Both the position numbers and the translations under genes were made by a program. 48,355 nucleotides of DNA from CAZJRB01 sp964547995. Lineage in GTDB: Bacteria; Planctomycetota; Planctomycetia; Pirellulales; Thermoguttaceae. Each line of letters starts with the position of its first letter. The first letter of the stretch is position 1. Of the stretch, positions 38,812 to 45,331 are shown one piece after another. Under the pieces are notes generated by a model. It did no database searches and was not told the origin of the DNA. It saw only the letters and a program-made list of their open reading frames with translations. The stretch covers positions 1 through 48,355 of the forward strand of contig CAZJRB010000051.1 in assembly GCA_964547995.1 (NCBI GenBank), written 5' to 3'.

Positions 38812-39135
38812 ATGAACGCGAAGACACAAGCGAGATACGAAGCGAGGGCCAAGATCCTCAAGGCGTTGGGCCACCCCACCCGGCTTTTCGTTGTTGACCA
38901 ACTTGCCCGGGCGGAAGAGAAATGCGTCTGCGAATTGACCGAGATGATCGGGGCCGACATGTCGACCGTCTCGAAGCATCTGGCGGTGCTGAAGGAGGCC
39001 GGCATCATCCAGGACGACAAGCGGGGCGTCCAGGTCTTCTACCAGCTCCGGGTGAAGTGCGTGATGGACTTCTTCGATTGCGTCGAGTCGGTAATACAGT
39101 GCAACGCCCAGCGCCAGAAGGAACTTATCGGCTGA
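38812..39135 (+). CDS. arsR: ArsR-family repressor of the arsenic-type operon
   Basis: A 107-aa winged-helix repressor: MNAKTQARYEARAKILKALG, HPTRLFVVDQLA, KCVCELTEMIG (vicinal Cys pair of arsenite-sensing ArsR), MSTVSKHLAVLKEAGIIQD and the C-terminal KCVMDFFDCVESVIQC. It is about 70 percent identical by eye to 19872-20195. Its promoter carries an overlapping palindrome, suggesting autoregulation. Downstream, after a 275-bp gap holding a REP doublet, come the DUF318 permease, thioredoxin-like proteins and the ArsG-type transporter, all on the same strand. The inducer is most likely As(III) or an organoarsenical, or a related soft metal. Confidence 0.92.
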   Translation: MNAKTQARYEARAKILKALGHPTRLFVVDQLARAEEKCVCELTEMIGADMSTVSKHLAVLKEAGIIQDDKRGVQVFYQLRVKCVMDFFDCVESVIQCNAQRQKELIG

Positions 39136-39229
39136 GAAACCGAGGAGCGGTACGAACGGACGTTCTCTTTTTTTGGCGGGAATTTGGCGATTTGGCCAAC
39201 CGGCCACGAAATTGCCGGCAAAAGGGAAA

Positions 39230-39377
39230 TGTAGGACGGGTTTCCAAACCCGTCCATTGAATTGCGAAACCGCGTTTGATCCGGCGTTTATGGAACTCAC
39301 GAAATATGAGGCCCGCAAACATCAGCAAAAGGACCACGACTCATTGGGAAAGACGCGTCTGGAGACCCGTCCTACAC
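39230..39377. repeat. REP doublet, TGTAGGACGGGTTTCC family, inside the arsR operon
   Basis: Facing copies: TGTAGGACGGGTTTCCAAAC (39230-39249, continuing CCGTCC) and, reverse-complemented from 39377, GTGTAGGACGGGTCTCCAGA. Each has a GTAG head and a GACGGG...CCCGTC palindrome with TTCC or CTCC loop. Between them lies about 95 bp of unique sequence. It separates arsR from the permease and could modulate read-through or mRNA stability. Confidence 0.78.
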
Positions 39378-39410
39378 TCTTGTTGTGCAACTGAAAGGTG
39401 GAGGTAACCC

Positions 39411-40811
39411 GTGAAGAAGGAGTTGACGATCCTTGCGGTATTTGTCGCGATTTTTCTCGCTGCGTATTTCTTGCCGCTGGCTACTCCGCAGTTCGAGCCC
39501 GGCACGAATCCCTTACACGCCAAGGTCACCCGCGCGATTATCGAGGCGTTTGTATTGCTTCAGTGGTACGCGCGAAACCATACGCTTGCCTGCGTTGTGC
39601 CGGCGTTGTTCATCGCCGGTGCGATCACGACCTTTCTTTCCAAGGAAGGAATACTCAAGCACCTGGGACCGAAGGCGAACAAGGTCGAGGCGTACAGCGT
39701 TGCATCGGTTTCCGGCACGGTGCTGGCGGTTTGTTCGTGCAGCGTGTTGCCGATGTTTGCGGGCATCTACCGCATCGGGGCCGGGCTGGGACCGGCGGCG
39801 GCCTTTCTCTATGCCGGACCGGCGATCAACGTGCTGGCCATTTTCCTGACGGCGCGGGTGTTGGGATTCCAGCTCGGCGTGGCGCGGGTGATCGGTGCGG
39901 TCGTATTTGGAGTCATTATCGGGTTGGTCATGGCGTTGATCTTCCGCCGCAGCGAGGAGGAACGCAGCGCCGCGACGATGCAGATGCCCGATCCGCCGGC
40001 CTCGAAGCGCCCGCTCTACCAGAGCGCCTTGTTGTTGCTTACGATGATTGCCTTTCTCGTTTTCAGCGACTGGTTCAACCCGGGAGACAAGCATGTTGCA
40101 TTGACTGATGGCACGAAGTTTGAGGCAACGCTACAATACGAAACGCTGGACGATTACGATCTGCGATTGAAGGAAGCGGTCCTGGGGCACCCGGTCGGGA
40201 AAGTGTTGAGGTTGCCGAAGTCGGAAATTGCTTCGATCGTCGACGTGGACACTTGGGTCACGCAGATTCACCACATGCGCTGGTATCTGGCGGCTGCCAT
40301 GGGCGTCGTGGTGGTAATTATGAGTCTTGTCTGGCTTGACAAGGCGAGTTTTTCGGAGTGGATGTGCAACACATGGATTTTTTCCAAGTTGCTGATACCG
40401 CTTCTTTTCGGCGGCGTTTTCATCGTCGGTTTTCTCGGGGCCCTGGTACCGGAGAAGCAGGTGGCGGCCCTGGTGGGCGACAATAGCGTGACGTCGAACC
40501 TGATTGCCTCGGTGGTCGGCTGCCTGTTCTACTTTGCCACGCTGACCGAGATTCCGATCATCGAGACGCTGATGAAAAACGGGATGGCGCCGGGCCCCGC
40601 CTTGGCCTTGCTGCTGGCCGGTCCCGCGTTGTCGATCCCGAGCATCCTGGTGATCCGCTCCGTGATTGGCAATGTGAAGACGGCCGTTTTTGTCGGCTTG
40701 GTCGTAATAATGGCCACGGTGGTGGGGATGGGGTACGGCGCGATATTTCCCGACGACCCGCTCCACGGACCGCAAAACGCGCCCGCCGTGGTGGCCGGGC
40801 TTGGAGAGTGA
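39411..40811 (+). CDS. DUF318 / ArsP-type membrane permease
   Basis: A 466-aa protein with about ten transmembrane segments in two halves. The conserved block VASVSGTVLAVCSCSVLPMF and the following GAGLGPAAAFLYAGPAINVL are typical of PF03773 permeases, which include ArsP (organoarsenical efflux) and related Cu/Zn exporters. The second half repeats it as GCLFYFATLTEIPIIETLM and GPALALLLAGPALSIPS. An inserted soluble domain (about 220-280, DGTKFEATLQYETLDDYDLR) is periplasmic or cytosolic and unusual. GTG start with GGAGGT upstream. The paired Cys (CSCS) may bind the metalloid. Confidence 0.88.
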   Translation: MKKELTILAVFVAIFLAAYFLPLATPQFEPGTNPLHAKVTRAIIEAFVLLQWYARNHTLACVVPALFIAGAITTFLSKEGILKHLGPKANKVEAYSVASVSGTVLAVCSCSVLPMFAGIYRIGAGLGPAAAFLYAGPAINVLAIFLTARVLGFQLGVARVIGAVVFGVIIGLVMALIFRRSEEERSAATMQMPDPPASKRPLYQSALLLLTMIAFLVFSDWFNPGDKHVALTDGTKFEATLQYETLDDYDLRLKEAVLGHPVGKVLRLPKSEIASIVDVDTWVTQIHHMRWYLAAAMGVVVVIMSLVWLDKASFSEWMCNTWIFSKLLIPLLFGGVFIVGFLGALVPEKQVAALVGDNSVTSNLIASVVGCLFYFATLTEIPIIETLMKNGMAPGPALALLLAGPALSIPSILVIRSVIGNVKTAVFVGLVVIMATVVGMGYGAIFPDDPLHGPQNAPAVVAGLGE

Positions 40812-40889
40812 TACCGCGAACCGATGGAGGTTTGCGATTGTATTGACAAGCATAATATGACAACGCTAAGTTGCTGGGATGGTGTAGCC

Positions 40890-40968
40890 GTTTAGCGGGC
40901 GGGCTTGCCCGCCACTTAGAGTGTGGGAAATCCGGATGTACAACGGCGGGCAAGCCCGCCCGCTAAAC
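40890..40968. repeat. REP doublet with perfect 24-bp arms, GTTTAGCGGGCGGGCTTG family
   Basis: GTTTAGCGGGCGGGCTTGCC continues CGCC (40890-40913) and its exact reverse complement lies at 40945-40968, separated by 31 bp. Each arm also folds on itself around a CTTG loop. It sits between the permease stop and the ribosome-binding site of the thioredoxin-like gene. Confidence 0.88.
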
Positions 40969-40995
40969 CTTACGATTCACAGGAGGCGTTTTACT

Positions 40996-41232
40996 ATGGC
41001 ACTGTTACAGATCTTGGGACCGGGTTGTCCGAAATGCGAGAAGCTGAAGGAGCACACCGAAAAGGCCGTCAAGGAATTGGGAATCGATGCACAGATCGAG
41101 AAGATATCCGACATCATGCAGATCACTTCCTTCGGCGTGATGACGACCCCGGCCTTGGTGGTCGACGGCGAAGTCAAGGTGGTGGGCAAGGTGCCCGGCA
41201 CCGAGGAGATTAAACAGATGTTGTCCGAGTAG
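40996..41232 (+). CDS. Small redox-active disulfide (thioredoxin-like) protein
   Basis: A 78-aa thioredoxin-fold protein of the TM0996/MTH895 group: MALLQILGPGCPKCEKLKEH with the CPKC redox pair, then SFGVMTTPALVVDGEVKVVG with the cis-Pro (TTP) and KVPGTEEIKQMLSE. It is cytosolic. AGGAGG precedes the ATG at 40996; an in-frame earlier start at 40921 would translate the REP. In the ArsE-ArsF-ArsG type of operon, small thioredoxin-like proteins of this class are paired with the transporter; this would be the ArsE-like member (inference). Confidence 0.88.
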   Translation: MALLQILGPGCPKCEKLKEHTEKAVKELGIDAQIEKISDIMQITSFGVMTTPALVVDGEVKVVGKVPGTEEIKQMLSE

Positions 41233-41255
41233 GCGTCCCTCCGAGGAGAACGAAT

Positions 41256-41912
41256 ATGGAACTGAAAAATGCCGTGGCTATTTGCCTGATTTCGTTTTTC
41301 TCGGCGACGCTCGTCCTGCTGATCGCCCGGGCGCTCGATTTGCAGGCGGCAGCGCGGCTGGAGCCGCAATTGGCCAAGATCGCCGAGGAGTTGGAAGCGA
41401 TTCGCAAGTCGGGTGGCGTCAGGGCGTCGTTGGGTGGTGCCGCCGAAGGCGAGACGGTAGATGACGCCCTTATGGTCTACTACTTCCACGGCGTCCGCTG
41501 CCCGACCTGCCGCGCCGCCGAGTCCAACGCACGCGAAACGCTCGAGGCCGAATATGCTTCGCAATTGGACAGTGGCGAAGTGGTCTGGAAGGTTCTTGAT
41601 TACGCGACGGACCCCGCGGCCGAGGCAATGGCAATCGACTTTGGAGTCTCAGATCCCGCCATTGTGCTTGTTCGAATGAAGGACGGCGAGATCGACGGGT
41701 GGAATCGCCTCGATCGGGTTCTGGCGCTGGCGAAGGATAAGGCGAGGCTTTCCGCATATCTTCGAGACGAAATCAACGAAATGCTGAAAACTCCGGGCCG
41801 GGAGTCCGGGGCCACGCAGCCAACCGGTGCTCCGGCGATTCCGGTTCCCGATGTTGACCCACCGGATATTCCCGTTCCCGCGGACCCGCCCGACATTCCC
41901 CTTCCAGGGTAA
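41256..41912 (+). CDS. Membrane-anchored thioredoxin-like protein with Pro-rich tail
   Basis: A 218-aa protein. The N-terminal helix MELKNAVAICLISFFSATLV anchors it, then comes a short coiled linker (EPQLAKIAEELEAIRKSGG) and a thioredoxin-like domain with the redox pair in YYFHGVRCPTCRAAESNAR and DFGVSDPAIVLVRMKDGE (cis-Pro at DPA). The last about 35 residues form repeats of PDVDPPDIPVPADPPDIPLP, a rigid spacer. The YYFHGVRCPTC block is very similar to YFHRTKRCPTC in the next gene, so the two are paralogues. GAGGAG precedes the start. Confidence 0.82.
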   Translation: MELKNAVAICLISFFSATLVLLIARALDLQAAARLEPQLAKIAEELEAIRKSGGVRASLGGAAEGETVDDALMVYYFHGVRCPTCRAAESNARETLEAEYASQLDSGEVVWKVLDYATDPAAEAMAIDFGVSDPAIVLVRMKDGEIDGWNRLDRVLALAKDKARLSAYLRDEINEMLKTPGRESGATQPTGAPAIPVPDVDPPDIPVPADPPDIPLPG

Positions 41913-41951
41913 AGAACACCGTTTCCCAACCATTAACGGAGGAAGAGACCC

Positions 41952-42377
41952 ATGAAACGTGTTGCTATCATTGTTTTTGCCGTTGTCGCGGTTGCTTGCC
42001 TTGCAGCGATCCTTCCAGGTCCCGCGCCGGCTGCCGAGGCCCCGGCCGATCGCATCGCGGTGATGTACTTCCATCGCACGAAACGCTGCCCGACGTGCCT
42101 GAAGATGGGCAGTTACTCGGAAGAGGCCGTCAAGGTCGGGTTCGCCCAACAACTCAAGGACGGCACTGTGGAGTTCTACTACATCGATTTCCAGAACAAG
42201 AAGAACGCCGCACTTACGAAGGCCTACGGCATTAGCGGTCCGGCGCTGATCGTTGCGAAGATCGCGGACAACAAAGTCGCGGAATTCAAGAACCTGAAAG
42301 ACATTTGGGCGAAATCCGGTGACAAGCCGGCGTTCCTGAAATACGTTCAGGAGAATGTCGGAGCCTACCTCAAATAG
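41952..42377 (+). CDS. Exported thioredoxin-like protein, ArsF-type
   Basis: A 141-aa protein with signal peptide MKRVAIIVFAVVAVACLAAI (cleavage near PAAEAPA). It then has a thioredoxin-fold domain: VMYFHRTKRCPTCLKMGSYS (CPTC), YYIDFQNKKNAALTKAYGIS, GPALIVAKIADNKVAEFKNL. It fits the family annotated as nitrophenyl compound nitroreductase subunit ArsF. In Shewanella, arsEFG is reported to act on nitrophenylarsenicals such as roxarsone. GGAGGAAG precedes the ATG, and the ArsG-type gene starts three bases after the stop. Confidence 0.85.
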   Translation: MKRVAIIVFAVVAVACLAAILPGPAPAAEAPADRIAVMYFHRTKRCPTCLKMGSYSEEAVKVGFAQQLKDGTVEFYYIDFQNKKNAALTKAYGISGPALIVAKIADNKVAEFKNLKDIWAKSGDKPAFLKYVQENVGAYLK

Positions 42378-42380
42378 ACA

Positions 42381-43130
42381 ATGGTTACCTACCTGCTTTA
42401 TGCCTTGGCGGCCCTCTACCTGGGCGTGCTGACGTCGATCAGCCCTTGCCCGCTGGCGACCAATATTGCCGCGATTTCCTACATCGGCCGAAAGGTCGAG
42501 GACTCGCGGACGGTTATCGGCGCCGGATTGCTCTATACGTTGGGGCGCTGTCTGCTCTATCTCGCGTTGGCCGTGCTGCTGGCAACCACCGCACTGTCGA
42601 TCCCCGCGGTGTCCCTGTTCCTGCAGAAATACATGCACTTGCTCCTCGGGCCGATCTTCTTGATCCTCGGCATGTTCCTGGTCGGGCTGATTACCGTCAC
42701 CAGCGGCGGGACGATGATGAGCGAGGGAATGCAGAAACGGGTCGATGCGATGGGGATCTGGGGTGCGTTGTTTCTGGGCATCCTCTTCGCGGTATCCTTT
42801 TGCCCGACCTCGGCGGCCTGGTTCTTCGGGCTGCTGGCCCTGATCATGGGTTCCAAGGCCGAGGCGATTACGACCGTGCTGGCCAGAGTGGGTATTACGC
42901 TGCCCACGGCGTCGTTGCCCCTGAGCACGGTTGCTTTACCGCTCATCTACGGCATCGGCACGGCGCTGCCGGTGCTGCTGGTTGCGTTTCTCTTGGCCTA
43001 CAGCGCCCGATCGGTCGGCAAGACGTACAACATCCTGTCGAAAGTCGAGTGGTGGGCCCGCATGATTACCGGCACGATCTTTATCGTGGTGGGCATCTGT
43101 TTCTCGCTCAAATATATCTTCGAGGTCTAA
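42381..43130 (+). CDS. CcdA/DsbD-like transporter, ArsG-type
   Basis: A 249-aa membrane protein with about six helices. SISPCPLATNIAAISYIG is the first Cys-Pro membrane motif and LFAVSFCPTSAAWFFGLLAL the second, the arrangement of CcdA/DsbD-like thiol transporters. GIGTALPVLLVAFLLAYSAR is the conserved later helix. It matches the family annotated as aromatic aminobenzylarsenical efflux permease ArsG. Start three bases after the previous stop implies translational coupling. It may pass electrons from the thioredoxin-like proteins across the membrane as well as, or instead of, exporting arsenicals. Confidence 0.85.
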   Translation: MVTYLLYALAALYLGVLTSISPCPLATNIAAISYIGRKVEDSRTVIGAGLLYTLGRCLLYLALAVLLATTALSIPAVSLFLQKYMHLLLGPIFLILGMFLVGLITVTSGGTMMSEGMQKRVDAMGIWGALFLGILFAVSFCPTSAAWFFGLLALIMGSKAEAITTVLARVGITLPTASLPLSTVALPLIYGIGTALPVLLVAFLLAYSARSVGKTYNILSKVEWWARMITGTIFIVVGICFSLKYIFEV

Positions 43131-43207
43131 CCGCCCTTTGACAAGCGACGGCTGCCCCTTTTGCCGCTGGAAATCGTTTCGGGCATGTTATTTGTAATGC
43201 TGGGACC

Positions 43208-43309
43208 GTCAAGCGGTCGAAAGCCGAGTTCCACCGGCTCATGCAGGAGACCGGCGCGCTGCCGGACAAAATGCCGATCGACGAAGGCGTGAAGACGGAG
43301 TTGCCGTAA
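43208..43309 (+). pseudogene. Possible C-terminal gene fragment
   Basis: The open frame VKRSKAEFHRLMQETGALPD, then KMPIDEGVKTELP and TAA at 43307-43309, has normal codon use but no start or ribosome-binding site. It stands in the 237-bp gap after the ArsG-type gene. The helical AEFHRLMQETGALPD segment recalls the ends of planctomycete sulfatases, but the match is weak. The rest of the gap shows no structure. Confidence 0.3.
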
Positions 43310-43367
43310 GAGTCGATACGCTAAGATAAGCACGAGATTCGGGCGGCATAAACGGCAAAGCAGGAGA

Positions 43368-44558
43368 TCAGGGATTGGCTGCTACCAGGTTCGAGTCCCC
43401 TTTCTGACGCCCGATCTCTTCAATGAGGGGGAGAAGGCGGTCCGCGATATGATCCGCATAGACTTCAGAGCCCTTGTCGGTCACGTGAACGCCGTCGTAG
43501 AAGAGGTGCATGGGCTTATCCCAATCGGGCACGTTCTCCTTAAGGTGATTGCACAAGTCGACCACGAGCACATCGTTCTGTTGGCCGACTTCGCGAATGA
43601 CGGCGTTGAAGCGATCCTGCGCGCCCGCGTTTCCCCACGCAGGCGTCAACTCATTCGACATGCCGGTTACCGGCTGGGTCATGAGCACCGGTTGGATGTG
43701 AAACCGCCGGCAAATGTCGATGAATACGAGCAGCCGTTGACGGAAAGCCTCGACGGGGATCTTCTTCGCGCGAGCCGGATCGCATCGCCACGCGACTGTT
43801 TGTGGAACAGCATGCCTGTCAATGATGACTGATCGGGCGAGGCTTTTTCGGGCAAGGCCTACGAGAAAAACCCGGCTGGAGAGTTGGTGTTTGCACCAGC
43901 GCCAGAAGTCGTTCCCGGAAAGCGGGTGGGCAGCGCGCAGGCGGTAATCGCCCGTAGCGTCAAGAAGCCCGATATCGTTGAAGGCGTGCATCATCACCAC
44001 AACGTCCGGACGATCGTTGACCACGTGATTCAGCAGTACGTTGACCGAGTCAAGCGTAGTGTTTCCGGACATCGCGGCGTTGAGAGTGTTCACTTTCCAA
44101 CCCCGTTCGTCAAATTGCTGTGACACCAACGCCGGGAAGCGGAGAGCCTCTTGGACGGCCGAGCACTCGGTCGTCGACCCGCCCAGGAACGCAACGGTGG
44201 CAACCGGATCACGGTGCTGGGCCGAAGGAACCACGTACGACCGTTCGTTGGTTTGCAGCCGCACTCGGGGTATTGCAGGATCCAGAACTCGTCGGTCGAT
44301 GAGATAATCGCGACGGGCCGGGTGAATCCGCAACCGGAGCATGTGCCCGGGTGATTCGCCGCAGTAGGAATTGTGCCAGACATACCGCAGGACCACCTCA
44401 CACATGGCCAACGCAATCAACGTGGCGACGCCGCACAAGAAGAGCTTGGCCGAAAACCGCGTGGTTGGCTTGCGACGGCATTCATCGCCTGACGGTACGA
44501 CGGGATCTTGCGGCAGATCACCAACTTGCTGATTGGGGTTCGACGTTACTTTCTCCAT
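43368..44558 (-). CDS. Membrane-anchored SGNH/GDSL hydrolase (SxtL-like position)
   Basis: A 396-aa protein. A cytosolic Arg/Pro-rich head is followed by one helix (LFLCGVATLIALAMCEVVL). The SGNH blocks are AFLGGSTTECSAVQ (nucleophile Ser), NAAMSGNTTLDSVNVLLNH (block II Gly), MHAFNDIGLLD (block III Asn) and FYDGVHVTDKGSEVYAD (catalytic Asp-His). The active site faces the periplasm if the helix is a simple anchor. It is probably an esterase acting on acylated sugar. The ATG at 44558 has GAGGAG upstream. It is the last gene of a four-gene set whose order matches sxtI-sxtJ-sxtK-sxtL. Confidence 0.88.
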   Translation of the reverse strand: MEKVTSNPNQQVGDLPQDPVVPSGDECRRKPTTRFSAKLFLCGVATLIALAMCEVVLRYVWHNSYCGESPGHMLRLRIHPARRDYLIDRRVLDPAIPRVRLQTNERSYVVPSAQHRDPVATVAFLGGSTTECSAVQEALRFPALVSQQFDERGWKVNTLNAAMSGNTTLDSVNVLLNHVVNDRPDVVVMMHAFNDIGLLDATGDYRLRAAHPLSGNDFWRWCKHQLSSRVFLVGLARKSLARSVIIDRHAVPQTVAWRCDPARAKKIPVEAFRQRLLVFIDICRRFHIQPVLMTQPVTGMSNELTPAWGNAGAQDRFNAVIREVGQQNDVLVVDLCNHLKENVPDWDKPMHLFYDGVHVTDKGSEVYADHIADRLLPLIEEIGRQKGDSNLVAANP

Positions 44559-44620
44559 GACACTCTCCTCAAGGCAGCCGGCGAGTGTCGCCTCTTGCTC
44601 CGCATCGCCGGCACGGTGTC

Positions 44621-44842
44621 TTAGAATAGCGTATAGATGAACGGTGCTGCGCCGGAACCTCCTAGTACGACCAGTAGTCCTACCAGCAACAGCGCCGCGA
44701 CAATCGGTGTGAGCCACCATTTCTTGTTGTGCAGCAAGAAATCGGCGAACTCGCCGACGATACCGCGCTGCGACCGGGCGGCCTGCCGTTCAAGCTCCCG
44801 AACCGGCCCTTCTTGTTCCATCGGAATTGACTCGTTGGCCAT
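44621..44842 (-). CDS. DUF5989 small membrane protein (SxtK-like)
   Basis: A 73-aa protein: a charged N-terminus (ANESIPMEQEGPVREL), FADFLLHNKKWWLTPIVAAL as the entry to a single helix, and the family ending GGSGAAPFIYTLF. The KKWWLxPI and APFIYTLF blocks identify DUF5989. AAGGAGG precedes the start at 44842. It is known mostly from neighbourhoods of NodU/CmcH carbamoyltransferases with an SxtJ-type protein. Function is unknown; it might stabilise a membrane complex with SxtJ. Confidence 0.9.
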   Translation of the reverse strand: MANESIPMEQEGPVRELERQAARSQRGIVGEFADFLLHNKKWWLTPIVAALLLVGLLVVLGGSGAAPFIYTLF

Positions 44843-44862
44843 GGCTTCAACCTCCTTGTAGA

Positions 44863-45279
44863 TCAAAACTGCCGGAAGCACCTGTTGAGCCTGTCGTCTT
44901 GCTCGCGCGGGTGCCAATATGTGTCGGCGCCGCTGTCGAAGCGGCGGTTCATGGGATCGTAGCGGAATAGCCGCATTATCACCCCGATGGGCGTCAACAC
45001 CACGTAGTACACAATCGCCAGGATTGTGGAAGAGACTACGAGCCCAATGGGAAAGACCGCATAGGCCATACTCACGTTGACGATCCGCAGGAATCCGGGG
45101 ACGACACAGCCGATCGCCGGGACCAGCACCGCCGCCGCCCAGAACGCTGTAGTCGTCCCAATTGAGCCGATTTCCCTCAACACGATCGCGCCCACCACCC
45201 CGAAGAACACCAGCCAGATGGCGCCGAAAACGGCCAACTGGCTACGGGACGGATTTCGATTGATCTGGATCAGTTTCAT
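44863..45279 (-). CDS. SxtJ-family membrane protein
   Basis: A 138-aa protein with about four hydrophobic segments: LAVFGAIWLVFFGVVGAIVL, TTAFWAAAVLVPAIGCVVPG, SMAYAVFPIGLVVSSTILAI and VYYVVLTPIGVIMRLF. The C-terminus RYDPMNRRFDSGADTYWHPR is the family mark. It is encoded 20 bp upstream of the DUF5989 gene and 52 bp after the carbamoyltransferase. It has no known activity; location suggests a partner of the carbamoyltransferase at the membrane. Confidence 0.88.
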   Translation of the reverse strand: MKLIQINRNPSRSQLAVFGAIWLVFFGVVGAIVLREIGSIGTTTAFWAAAVLVPAIGCVVPGFLRIVNVSMAYAVFPIGLVVSSTILAIVYYVVLTPIGVIMRLFRYDPMNRRFDSGADTYWHPREQDDRLNRCFRQF

Positions 45280-45331
45280 TTGTGGCCTCGAAGCGGTTGT
45301 TTTCGATTTTAGTCAATCCGATTGGCAAGGT

